Shown here: positions 6,012 to 13,107 of the stretch, in pieces | Layout of the letters: every line of letters starts with the position of its first letter | Position numbering within the stretch: the first letter of the stretch is position 1 | NCBI GenBank assembly: GCA_945861245.1 | Contig: CAMAUE010000052.1 | Location: forward strand, 1-32,813 | DNA from: Singulisphaera sp. GP187 | GTDB lineage: Bacteria > Planctomycetota > Planctomycetia > Gemmatales > Gemmataceae | Reading direction: 5' to 3' | DNA length: 32,813 nucleotides | The notes under the pieces: generated by a model | Databases searched by the model: none | What the model was told of the DNA's origin: nothing | Seen by the model: the letters and a program-made list of their open reading frames with translations, nothing else | Translations under genes and position numbers: made by a program

Positions 6012-7046
6012 TCATTTCGATCGCCAGAATGCGATCGTGATGTGCAAAATGCTCCAGAACGGAAACCAACCTCGGGAGACGAGGTCGCAAACGATGCCCG
6101 TGCGTTCCCAGACATGCGTGCGCATAGCCATGAGAACCAACACGACGCCAGCGAGACCAAGGTGCAACGTGAGAAAGCCGACAGGGGTTTGCCGAATCCA
6201 GGTCCAAACATTCGTCGCAGGCGAACCGTGTTTCCGCAGGTCATCTGTTGTGCCGACGAGCCAAGTCATGACGTGGACTAGGATGATGAGGTTCAACCCA
6301 ACCGAGCCGAAGATCGAACCGACGAGCAACACGACGGTCAGCCCCGCATAGATGCCAAGGAGCGGAAGATTTGCATCAACACTCGCAGCGAACGAACCGT
6401 AAGCACGGCGGCCCCACACGACGCTATAGCCAATACACGAAATAGCTATCCCCGCTGCGAGGAGCCAGGCAATCGCCAATTCCATCGTACCGATCGGGTT
6501 CGGACGTGACAGGAAGCTGGCCCGCACCAAATAGAACCCCGCCAGCAATGTTATCCACGCTAATGCAACGCTCCACGACAGCCAGCCAAGGAATCGAGCC
6601 TGGCCTACGGTCAGCTGCCCAGCCTCGCCCGAACGACGAAACAGGGTGGCTTCATCGCCAGCCTCGTGCGCGAAAAAGAACCCGAAGAACGCCAACATAG
6701 CCAACGGATTCTTGTCTCCGCCCACGCTCGAAAAAACCCAGCAGAGACCGAGGCCGAGAAGCGTAAGCCCTGCGAGCCGAGCCAACGCGATGCGGTTGCG
6801 AACACTGGGCGACGTGATTAGAAACAACCCACCAATGAGAAAATGCGCGATCCCGACGGCACGCGTCACCGCTTCCGTTGGGCTTTCCGCGAAGCGGTGT
6901 CGGCAGCGAAGCACGAGCGTCTCCACGGCGTAGATCGCACAGCCAATCAGCGTCGCAATGAGCGCACAAACGCAAGCGACCGTAAATCGCTTCCACGTTT
7001 GACTTGCGTGCGTCATTGCCATCGCTGGCGATATTGTCGTGGCCAT
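6012..7046 (-). CDS. Polytopic membrane protein of unknown function
   Basis: The product is 344 residues with about eight to nine hydrophobic segments, including 'FTVACVCALIATLIGCAIYA', 'LAGLTLLGLGLCWVFSSVG', 'LAIAWLLAAGIAISCIGYS' and 'IYAGLTVVLLVGSIFG'. It is rich in His and Trp near membrane edges ('HVMTWLVGTTDDLRKHG', 'FPFWSILHITIAFW'). I recognise no family signature. The start at 7046 has GGGAGG six bases upstream. It is a lone gene bracketed by two copies of the same palindrome family in opposite orientation (5883-5983 and 7132-7190). The gene behind it is the divergently placed DUF2203-like gene. Confidence 0.75.
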   Translation of the reverse strand: MATTISPAMAMTHASQTWKRFTVACVCALIATLIGCAIYAVETLVLRCRHRFAESPTEAVTRAVGIAHFLIGGLFLITSPSVRNRIALARLAGLTLLGLGLCWVFSSVGGDKNPLAMLAFFGFFFAHEAGDEATLFRRSGEAGQLTVGQARFLGWLSWSVALAWITLLAGFYLVRASFLSRPNPIGTMELAIAWLLAAGIAISCIGYSVVWGRRAYGSFAASVDANLPLLGIYAGLTVVLLVGSIFGSVGLNLIILVHVMTWLVGTTDDLRKHGSPATNVWTWIRQTPVGFLTLHLGLAGVVLVLMAMRTHVWERTGIVCDLVSRGWFPFWSILHITIAFWRSK

Positions 7047-7413
7047 TCCATGCCTCCCTGACCCAGACTAGCAAAAAGCCGCCATGCCAGGAAATAGCGA
7101 TTTCGGCAAGCGAGACGCGCTCGTCAAAATAACGAGCCGGAAGCGTAAGCGACGGATTCCTCCATTCCGTCGCTTACGCTTCCGGCTCGTAAATAGACTC
7201 TTGAAAAAGCATATTCCCGACCCGTTCAGTGAGTTGCGCCAAAAACTCCACGCAAGGTCTACCCACTGGCACGTTCAAGTTGGGTAGGAGATTCCGGAGA
7301 AATCCAGGCGAATGGACACGTTGTGGGCGAAATCAGCACCCTAGAATATCAACAGAGGTAAAAACCGCATATCGTTGGACCTCAGTTCATCCTTCCCGAA
7401 AGGAGATGTTGCC
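7047..7413. other. Gene-free stretch between divergent genes
   Basis: These 367 bases separate two divergent genes. The only clear structure is the palindrome at 7132-7190. Short frames here translate to Arg/Lys-rich strings that come from the palindrome and are not credible genes. No strong promoter pair was recognised on either strand. Confidence 0.6.
7132..7190. repeat. Palindrome, 'GAGCCGGAAGCG' family, copy A2 (inverted)
   Basis: The 25-base arms 7132-7156 and 7166-7190 are perfect complements with the same sequence as copy A1. The loop is TTCCTCCAT, which reads ATGGAGGAA on the other strand; the loops of A1 and A3 read CTGGAGAAA and ATGGAGAAA. This copy is therefore inverted relative to the other two. 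Confidence 0.93.
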
Positions 7414-7887
7414 ATGAAACGTAAATCCAAACACGTTCGTGTAATGCGTCTATGGGATTGGAGCGAAGCGAAAACCGCCGTTCCGTACCTCCGCTCCGTT
7501 CTCATTTCGCTCCGTGAGCATTGGTTGGAAGCACGAACGGCACAAGTCGCGCTCGATCGTCACATTAGCGATTCGTCGCCGCGAAACACCGGAAGACTAT
7601 TGCGTGAGAAAGCTTGCCAAGACGACTTAACGCGAGCTCAGGATAAATTTGACCTTGCGCTCGAAGAATTGGCCCAGATCGACGTATTTCTGCTGGATCC
7701 GGTCAACGGCCTGGCGTTGATGCCGTTTCGGAATGAAAACGATCTGGCCTGGTATTACATCGACCTGTTTGAACCGGAAGTCTTCGCCGGCTGGCGGTTC
7801 CATGACGACCCAATCGAAGTCTGCCGACCGATCGAACTCGTGAATCACCCGCCCCTAACGAAGTCGCTGCAGAAAGCCGCGCGGTGA
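7414..7887 (+). CDS. DUF2203-like protein
   Basis: The product is 157 residues. The start at 7414 ('MKRKSKHVRVMRLWDWSEAK') has AAGGAG seven bases upstream; an in-frame extension to 7375 has no such site. The layout fits DUF2203: 'WSEAKTAVPYLRSVLISLRE' at the N-terminus, a long helical middle ('LTRAQDKFDLALEELAQIDV'), then a beta part where 'LLDPVNGLALMPFRNENDLAWYYIDLFEPEV' aligns with the family's 'D..GL..FP......YLCW..GEPE'. The basic first residues and missing Trp-His tail differ from textbook members, so this may be a divergent planctomycete branch. The function of the family is unknown. It is monocistronic, followed by a hairpin. Confidence 0.7.
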   Translation: MKRKSKHVRVMRLWDWSEAKTAVPYLRSVLISLREHWLEARTAQVALDRHISDSSPRNTGRLLREKACQDDLTRAQDKFDLALEELAQIDVFLLDPVNGLALMPFRNENDLAWYYIDLFEPEVFAGWRFHDDPIEVCRPIELVNHPPLTKSLQKAAR

Positions 7888-7907
7888 TCGTATCGGCAAC
7901 CCAACGA

Positions 7908-7971
7908 AATCCGTTTGTTGACGTTCAGCGTTTGCGGGATCTTACGAACGCTACACCTAAACAAACGGATT
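7908..7971. repeat. Nested inverted repeat downstream of the DUF2203-like gene
   Basis: AATCCGTTTGTT (7908-7919) is a perfect complement of AACAAACGGATT (7960-7971). An inner stem AGCGTT/AACGCT lies inside. There is no T-run. It begins 20 bases after the stop codon and may mark the 3' end of the mRNA. Confidence 0.8.
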
Positions 7972-8021
7972 GTTGCCTGGACATTCATTCCATCATTTTT
8001 CGCAATTTGGCCGAATAAATC

Positions 8022-8049
8022 TTGACATCTACCCGCGAGGCATTAGCAT
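8022..8049 (+). promoter_or_regulatory. Putative promoter for the STAS gene
   Basis: A perfect TTGACA (8022-8027) is followed after 16 bases by TAGCAT (8044-8049), four of six matches to the -10 consensus. It lies 75 bases upstream of the STAS start at 8124 and after the hairpin that closes the previous gene. Confidence 0.5.
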
Positions 8050-8123
8050 GACATGGTAAGAAGCAGTACACTGCCCACCGGATGGAGATTTTGTCGGTGG
8101 GACCGTGTCTGGGAGAACCTGCC

Positions 8124-8486
8124 ATGTCGACACAACCCCGTCGTCGTCGTCTTGAAGTCGAAGATCATGGTGAAGTCACCGTCGTGAATTTCATCGACCG
8201 CAAGATCCTCGATGAGCAAAACATCGCTAAGATCGGCGAGGATCTTTTCAGCCTCGTTGAGGAGTTGGGCCGCAAGAAGATTCTGTTGAACTTCAGCAAC
8301 GTCGAATATCTGTCCAGCGCCGCCCTCGGCAAATTCATTTCGCTAAACAAGAAGGTTCAACAGGCAGGCGGCAAGCTCCTTATGTGCAATATCAATCCGG
8401 ACATCATGGAGGTGTTCGAGATCACGCGGCTCGACCGCTTGTTCAGCATCCAACGCGATGAACAGACGGCCTTGGAAGCATTCTGA
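8124..8486 (+). CDS. STAS-domain anti-anti-sigma factor, RsbV/SpoIIAA-like
   Basis: The product is 120 residues, a single STAS domain. The start at 8124 ('MSTQPRRRRLEVEDHGEVTV') has GGGAG nine bases upstream. The strand-helix pattern is typical: 'VTVVNFIDRKILDEQNI', 'KKILLNFSNVEYLSSAALGKFISL', 'GGKLLMCNINPDIMEVFEIT'. The 'YLSSAALG' segment replaces the usual 'DSSGLG' and keeps a Ser at the phosphorylation position. In the partner-switching scheme the dephosphorylated form would bind the RsbW-like kinase. That kinase is plausibly the HATPase encoded 190 bases downstream. No sigma factor gene is nearby. Confidence 0.9.
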   Translation: MSTQPRRRRLEVEDHGEVTVVNFIDRKILDEQNIAKIGEDLFSLVEELGRKKILLNFSNVEYLSSAALGKFISLNKKVQQAGGKLLMCNINPDIMEVFEITRLDRLFSIQRDEQTALEAF

Positions 8487-8676
8487 GGTGTGACTGTACA
8501 TCTCTTTCCTAAGGACTGGCACGATATTTCGCCAAAATGCATTTGCCCATAGAAGCCCAGAATTTTCATTTCAATATCCCAGAGGCTTCCCAGCGGAAAT
8601 AGTCATAGTTGGACGGGCGCTTTCGTCAGTTGTCCCAGGTTTGTCGCGGGCGCAGTCCTAGGGTGCTGAGGCAATT

Positions 8677-9123
8677 ATGCGAAAATGCTTTCAGGATGGA
8701 TCCGTGGAAGTTGTGATCCCAAGCGATCTCAACGAAGGCCAACAGGTTCGCGACATCATTGAAACCCAGCTGCGGCTGCACCATTTCGAGGAGAAGGAAA
8801 TCTTCGGCATCCGCCTCGCGCTGGACGAAGCGATCGTCAATGCCATCAAACATGGCAACAAGATGGACGGACGCAAGCGAGTCCATATCTGCTTTCACGT
8901 GCAAATCGACCGCTTCGATATCCACATTACCGACGAAGGTGCCGGTTACGACCCCAACCAAGTCCCCGATCCTCTTTTTGACGAAAACCTCGAACGTTCC
9001 AGTGGCCGCGGCATCTTCCTAATGCGTCACTACATGTCCGAAGTCACCGTCCACGCACCAGGCAACCGTTTGACGATGTGCAAGGTTCGCAAAAAAGTCC
9101 CGCTCAAAGGCGACGCCCGTTGA
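8677..9123 (+). CDS. HATPase_c_2 serine kinase/anti-sigma factor, RsbW-like
   Basis: The product is 148 residues and is a GHKL-fold ATPase without other domains. The N box is 'LALDEAIVNAIKHGN', the G1 box 'DEGAGYDP' and the G2 box 'SSGRGIFLM', all intact. The start at 8677 has GAGG about five bases upstream. RsbW-type proteins phosphorylate a STAS partner and bind a sigma factor or another effector. The STAS gene at 8124-8486 lies on the same strand 190 bases upstream, so the two probably form a switch. The gap between them holds no visible gene or hairpin. The output is unknown because no sigma factor or PP2C phosphatase gene is in the window. Confidence 0.9.
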   Translation: MRKCFQDGSVEVVIPSDLNEGQQVRDIIETQLRLHHFEEKEIFGIRLALDEAIVNAIKHGNKMDGRKRVHICFHVQIDRFDIHITDEGAGYDPNQVPDPLFDENLERSSGRGIFLMRHYMSEVTVHAPGNRLTMCKVRKKVPLKGDAR

Positions 9124-9149
9124 GCGATTTGAACCACGGCGCCCCCTTA

Positions 9150-9204
9150 GAGCCGGGAGCGTAAGCGACGGAATGGAGAAATCCGTCGCTTACGCTCCCG
9201 GCTC
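9150..9204. repeat. Palindrome, 'GAGCCGGAAGCG' family, copy A3 with a compensatory change
   Basis: The 23-base arms 9150-9172 and 9182-9204 are perfect complements around ATGGAGAAA. Relative to copies A1 and A2 the arm carries GCCGGGAGC for GCCGGAAGC, and the opposite arm carries the matching change. It lies between the convergent HATPase and aroK genes. Confidence 0.93.
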
Positions 9205-9222
9205 GTCCTTTTGTCGGGTGCA

Positions 9223-9747
9223 TCACGTTTGGCGGCCAAATCGCGAGATCACCTCCGCGATCTCGGTCGGAGTCGCGGCGTCCGTGTCCACCGTGAAGTC
9301 AGCGCATCTCTCGTAGATCGGCGTGCGAAGTCGGAGCATTTCCTCGATTTCCGCGAGGCCGCCTTGTGAAAGATTCGGCCTGCGTTCGCGCGTCATGGCA
9401 TCTTCGTTCAGGCGATGCCACAGCACTGCAGCTGGGGCACGCAGCCAAACGACGAGGCCATTTTTCAGCGCGAGCCGATTCTCTTCGCGAAGCACGACGC
9501 CGCCACCGGTGGCGATGACGGTGTCGGTGGCATTCATCAAATCTTGCAGGACGGCCGATTCCAGATCGCGAAATGTTTCTTCGCCGTTGTCGATAAAGAT
9601 TTGGCGGATTGATTTACCCGCTCGCTTTTCCAATTCGACATCAGCGTCCAACCAGGTGCAATGCAAGCGCTCTGCGAGCAATCGGGCGACCGTCGATTTG
9701 CCCGTGCCACGGTAACCTATCAGGAAAAGGGGTCGCCGTGTGGTCAT
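9223..9747 (-). CDS. aroK: Shikimate kinase
   Basis: The product is 174 residues, the usual length, and converts shikimate plus ATP to shikimate 3-phosphate in the chorismate pathway in the cytosol. The Walker A loop is 'GYRGTGKST' (residues about 13-21). The shikimate-binding Asp is in 'WLDADVELE', the Arg in 'ETFRDLESAVL', the glycine-rich 'ATGGGVVLREEN' follows, and the lid holds 'ERRPNLSQGG'. The start at 9747 overlaps the aroDE stop by four bases (ATGA), so the genes are translationally coupled; GAGGAG lies upstream. aroDE-aroK gives three consecutive steps from 3-dehydroquinate to shikimate 3-phosphate. Confidence 0.95.
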   Translation of the reverse strand: MTTRRPLFLIGYRGTGKSTVARLLAERLHCTWLDADVELEKRAGKSIRQIFIDNGEETFRDLESAVLQDLMNATDTVIATGGGVVLREENRLALKNGLVVWLRAPAAVLWHRLNEDAMTRERRPNLSQGGLAEIEEMLRLRTPIYERCADFTVDTDAATPTEIAEVISRFGRQT

Positions 9748-11279
9748 TTCGACGGCTCCTCGTCGTCAGGTTCATGCACGGGCGAAAGAGCGCGACGAAT
9801 GATCTTTGTCATATATTCGATCGGTGCCGTCTTGCCCGTGAACAGCTCAAATTGCAGCGCCGCTTGGCGAATAAACATCTCTACGCCGGTGAGTACGTGG
9901 CAGCCGCGTTCACGAGCCTCTCGAACGAGCAATGTCGTCTCCGGAGTGTAGATTGTGTCAAACACCATTAGCCCGGGCTTGAGGAAGCTCTGGTGGATCG
10001 GCGATTCGTCGAGATTCGGATGCATGCCGACCGAGGTGCAATTGATGAGTGTATCACAGACTACATTGTGCCTGGCGTTCCAGTCAACGAATTTGCACGA
10101 TAATTCCTGCGCGAGTTTTTCGCCGCGTTCCGGAGTGCGATTGGTAATGGTGACGGCCACGCCCTCGGCCAGCAAGCCATGAGCGATCGCGCGGGCAACA
10201 CCGCCCGCGCCGAGGATGAGCGCAAAACGCGACGAGAGCAGGCCAGGCTGTCCGTCAGGACCCAACGGGAGGTTCGCCTTGATCGCCTCGATCGCCGCCT
10301 GCATGTCGGTGTTGACGGCACGGATCTCGGTCGGCGTCGCCAGCAGCGTATTGGCGGCGCCGATCAGCTTCACGGCGGGATCTTGTTCCTGTGCTAGCCT
10401 TGCCGCCGCTTCCTTATGCGGAATCGTGACGCTGTATCCTTGCACCGGCACGGCCTTCATGCTTTCGATAAACGTCGGCAGGTCGCCCCGAGGCACGCGA
10501 AACGGCAGGTAAACCGCGTTCATGCCGAGCTTGCGCATTGATTTGTTGTGAATCAGCGGGCTGAGGCTATGCCCGATCGGATCGCCGATGACGCCAAACA
10601 CCTGTGTCTCCGGCGTGATCTGCTCGATCTTGTAAATCTTTTGCAGTTCTTGAAACGAAATGATACCCGGCGCGATTTGGCGATCCTTATTGAACGTGCT
10701 GTATGTGAACGGCATCCCCGCACGCAGTCCTAACACGCGCGTGCAGGTTCCGAGATCGCCCATGCACAGCGCAACGGTCGGCTTCGGCGGATTTTTCAAC
10801 AACGCCATGACACGCAGATTGTCCGTCACCGTCTGCGCGGTGACGGCGATCTTGACGATGTCCGCGTCTTTTTCGCACATCTGTTGATGAATTAGTTCCA
10901 GCTTCTCCGGAATTCCGGTCATGTTGTGGTAACTGCAAATGCGCTTCACTTTGCCGAAACGTGGTATCTGATCGATGATGTCGATCTCGATATCGACGTA
11001 ATCGACGCCGGCCACGATCGCGTGCCGAATGAGCATTAACCGCTGCTCCTCCGTACCGGTGAAGCGCCCTCCTTCGTCCGGCCGGCGAAAGGTGGCGATG
11101 ATCGGGCATGGCCGATTGTGCAGCAATCGCTTGAAATCCGGCGCCTTCGCCAGAAAATCGAGCCGAAGCTCGATGAGCTTGGCCCCCTGCTTGGCGGCTT
11201 CTTGGATCTCCGCAATCACCATCTTGTGGCGGGTACGTGCGATAACAGCAATCGCGATCGGCTTAGGAAAATCTGCCAT
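9744..11279 (-). CDS. aroDE: Bifunctional 3-dehydroquinate dehydratase (type I)/shikimate dehydrogenase
   Basis: The product is 511 residues and carries two chorismate-pathway enzymes in one chain. Residues about 1-225 are type I dehydroquinase: 'LIELRLDFLAKA', 'ATFRRPDEGGRF', the catalytic His in 'CSYHNMTG' and the Schiff-base Lys in 'DIVKIAVTA'. Residues about 240-511 are shikimate dehydrogenase: 'HSLSPLIHNKSMRKLGMNAV' binds shikimate, 'VTIPHKEAA' has the catalytic Lys, 'LILGAGGVARA' is the NADP-binding loop, 'NRTPERGEKL' supplies the phosphate-binding Arg, and 'INCTSVGM' follows. The start at 11279 has GAGG upstream; the 50-codon in-frame extension above it is made of intergenic palindrome sequence and is rejected. 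Fused aroDE is known from chlamydiae, plants and relatives. Confidence 0.95.
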   Translation of the reverse strand: MADFPKPIAIAVIARTRHKMVIAEIQEAAKQGAKLIELRLDFLAKAPDFKRLLHNRPCPIIATFRRPDEGGRFTGTEEQRLMLIRHAIVAGVDYVDIEIDIIDQIPRFGKVKRICSYHNMTGIPEKLELIHQQMCEKDADIVKIAVTAQTVTDNLRVMALLKNPPKPTVALCMGDLGTCTRVLGLRAGMPFTYSTFNKDRQIAPGIISFQELQKIYKIEQITPETQVFGVIGDPIGHSLSPLIHNKSMRKLGMNAVYLPFRVPRGDLPTFIESMKAVPVQGYSVTIPHKEAAARLAQEQDPAVKLIGAANTLLATPTEIRAVNTDMQAAIEAIKANLPLGPDGQPGLLSSRFALILGAGGVARAIAHGLLAEGVAVTITNRTPERGEKLAQELSCKFVDWNARHNVVCDTLINCTSVGMHPNLDESPIHQSFLKPGLMVFDTIYTPETTLLVREARERGCHVLTGVEMFIRQAALQFELFTGKTAPIEYMTKIIRRALSPVHEPDDEEPSK

Positions 11280-11301
11280 TGGGTAAAGCCTCAATCCGGA
11301 A

Positions 11302-11413
11302 TAGTCAGTGGTCCTTGGTCCGTGGTCCGTAGCAAATAAGGAAAAGTACTTGGTCTGTGGTCGATGCGATTGCAAGGTGGATTGCAATGGAATTTGCCAC
11401 GGACTACGGACTC
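11302..11413. repeat. Inverted repeat of GTCCGTGG/GTCCGTAG words
   Basis: GGTCCGTGGTCCGTAG (about 11317-11332) is matched in reverse complement by CCACGGACTACGGAC (about 11398-11412). The same words occur next to the palindromes at 23320-23335 and 24450-24460. It fills the space between two same-strand genes and overlaps the 3' end of the upstream one. Read as protein it gives an artefactual 'ATDHGPRTTDY'. Confidence 0.65.
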
Positions 11414-12147
11414 TTCCGCAATTTCTCATCCGCCGTCGTGTGGTTTACGACGACAATATAAATCAGCAGTAATATCCCCGCAATCACGACGCCGACGGCG
11501 CTGCCAATCCAAACAGCCTGGCTGATGGCGTTGGGTGATTGTAGGCGCATCATGAAGATTGTGAACAACGCCGCTGAAGCACCGCCCGCCACGCTGATCA
11601 TGGTCTGCATCAGAAAATGGATGCTCAGTGGGCTATTTCGCTTCACCCGGCCAAGTGGCAGGCCGAGCAGCACATTCATCTTCGCCGCCTCGTAGATCAT
11701 GCCGAATCGCGTGCGAATCAGCAGCACGGCCATGAATACCGCCAGGATCGTCAGCGTTGCGAACGTGATAGGCAGGCACCAACGCTGAATCTCGGTGATC
11801 GGGATGATCAAATCGCCCAGCGGGTTAGCGTGCAGGATGGCACCGGACGCCGTCAGCAGCAACGACGCCACCGCGAGATAGATACCGACCGCGCGATTGC
11901 GATCGGTCACCAGCTGATGGATGGTTCGGCTGCAATGTAAGTAGCGCATGCCCGGCGACACTTGCGAAGGCGCGTCGAGTCCCGCCGCCTTTTCCTCGCC
12001 GATCATCTCGATCGCGTCCACGAGCTTCTCGGCATAGCCTTCGCCCGTCTTGATGTCGAAGCTATCCAGGCCCGTCTTTTGCGCGTCGGGCAATTGCTTG
12101 ACGATGTCTTGCACATCCTTCGGCGGTTGGGGCGTTTCATCAGCCAT
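11404..12147 (-). CDS. Membrane protein of unknown function with cytosolic N-terminal domain
   Basis: The product is about 247 residues from the ATG at 12147 ('MADETPQPPKDVQDIVKQLP'); a second ATG nine codons upstream is possible and neither has a strong ribosome binding site. The first 95 residues are acidic and soluble. Four hydrophobic segments follow: 'AVGIYLAVASLLLTASGAIL', 'WCLPITFATLTILAVFMAVL', 'TMISVAGGASAALFTIFMM' and 'AVWIGSAVGVVIAGILLLIY'. A short charged tail ends the protein. The segment 'RTRFGMIYEAAKMNVLLGLPL' between helices two and three lies on one side of the membrane. I recognise no family. It is upstream of aroDE on the same strand but separated by an inverted repeat. Confidence 0.75.
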   Translation of the reverse strand: MADETPQPPKDVQDIVKQLPDAQKTGLDSFDIKTGEGYAEKLVDAIEMIGEEKAAGLDAPSQVSPGMRYLHCSRTIHQLVTDRNRAVGIYLAVASLLLTASGAILHANPLGDLIIPITEIQRWCLPITFATLTILAVFMAVLLIRTRFGMIYEAAKMNVLLGLPLGRVKRNSPLSIHFLMQTMISVAGGASAALFTIFMMRLQSPNAISQAVWIGSAVGVVIAGILLLIYIVVVNHTTADEKLRKSP

Positions 12148-12222
12148 GACATTTCTCGCGTTTTTGTGTTGCAATCCGCTGCAAAATCGACAAACTAATC
12201 AATAATTCCGTCATCGTGTTTT

Positions 12223-12238
12223 CGTTTAGCCGCTCGCC
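12223..12238 (+). repeat. Solo arm of the palindrome at 841-922
   Basis: CGTTTAGCCGCTCGCC matches the first 15 bases of the left arm of the palindrome at 841-922. No partner arm follows. It may be a decayed or half-excised copy, between two divergent genes. Confidence 0.55.
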
Positions 12239-12271
12239 CTGAAACCCAACTGCTGAAAGGTCCTGTTTCCG

Positions 12272-13006
12272 ATGGTCAAGCAATCTCTCCTCTTCGCCGG
12301 CTTCGGTCTGATCCTCGCCGGCCTATTGTCCGCGACGCACGCTGGCGAAACCGCGACTGGTTTTCTCAACAAAATCTACAAGGGCAAAGACGGCGACGTC
12401 AAATACGTCGTCTTCGTGCCCAAATCGTACAAGGCCGACACAGAGATGCCCGTCATCCTCTTCTTGCACGGCGCCGGCGAATCCGGCACGGACGGCCTAA
12501 AGCAGGCTGTCACCGGCCTCGGCAAGGCGATCCGCAATAAGAAGGAAGACTTTCCGTTCATCGCCGTATTCCCGCAATCACAGAAAGGCGGCTGGAGCGC
12601 GGCCTCGGCAGAAGGCAAACGCGGCATCGCCATCCTCGACGAAGTCATGAGCACCTACAAGACCGACAAGAAACGCGTCTACCTCACCGGCCTGTCGATG
12701 GGCGGGTTCGGCACGTGGAGTTTCGCCGCGGCCTATCCAAATCGCTGGGCGGCCATCGCGCCGATTTGCGGCGGTGGTGATGTCAAATCGGCGGCAAAGA
12801 TCAAGGACATCCCTTGCTGGTGCTTTCACGGCGACGCCGACACCGCCGTCAAAGTCGAACGCTCCCGCGACATGATCAAAGCCATCAAAGACGCCGGCGG
12901 CTCGCCACGCTATGACGAATATGCAAAGGTCGGCCACAACTCCTGGGATCGCGCCTACGGCAACGTCGAATTGTATTCATGGTTTCTCAAGCATTCGACG
13001 AAGTAA
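12272..13006 (+). CDS. Secreted alpha/beta hydrolase (esterase/phospholipase-like)
   Basis: The product is 244 residues. A signal peptide is clear: 'MVKQSLLFAGFGLILAGLLS' and then 'ATHA' before Gly25. The mature protein has the full serine hydrolase triad: Ser in 'LTGLSMGGFGTW' (GxSxG), Asp in 'FHGDADTAVKVERS', and His in 'KVGHNSWDRAY'. The oxyanion segment is 'ILFLHGAGESG'. This layout resembles small secreted esterases and feruloyl/PHB-depolymerase-like domains found in planctomycetes; the substrate is unknown. The start at 12272 has GAAAGG 11 bases upstream. It precedes the DUF1501 gene, with a palindrome between them. Confidence 0.88.
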   Translation: MVKQSLLFAGFGLILAGLLSATHAGETATGFLNKIYKGKDGDVKYVVFVPKSYKADTEMPVILFLHGAGESGTDGLKQAVTGLGKAIRNKKEDFPFIAVFPQSQKGGWSAASAEGKRGIAILDEVMSTYKTDKKRVYLTGLSMGGFGTWSFAAAYPNRWAAIAPICGGGDVKSAAKIKDIPCWCFHGDADTAVKVERSRDMIKAIKDAGGSPRYDEYAKVGHNSWDRAYGNVELYSWFLKHSTK

Positions 13007-13014
13007 CATTCATC

Positions 13015-13095
13015 AAGCCCAGGGGTGAGCGCAACGAACCCCTGGGACTAAGCCGAAATCCATCCCAAAGGTTCGCTGCGCTCACCCTTGGGCTT
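13015..13095. repeat. Palindrome of the 'CCCAGGGGTGAG' family, copy 2
   Basis: AAGCCCAGGGGTGAGCGCAA (from 13015) pairs with the reverse arm ending TGGGCTT at 13095, with about three mismatches. The loop holds GGGACTAAGCC...TCCATCCC, related to the loop of the copy at 2995-3087 read on the other strand. It separates the hydrolase gene from the DUF1501 gene. Confidence 0.85.
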
Positions 13096-13107
13096 ACGAA
13101 GTTCACC

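Noticed and set aside
7084..7287. A plus-strand frame with 'TSRKRKRRIPPFRRLRF'
   Set aside because: This is the translation of palindrome copy A2; the same peptide arises from copy A1 on the other strand, so it is an artefact of the repeat.
11280..11429. N-terminal extension of AroDE (about 50 codons)
   Set aside because: The extension codes for 'ATDHGPRTTDY' from a GTCCGTGG inverted repeat and lacks a ribosome binding site; the ATG at 11279 begins the conserved domain.
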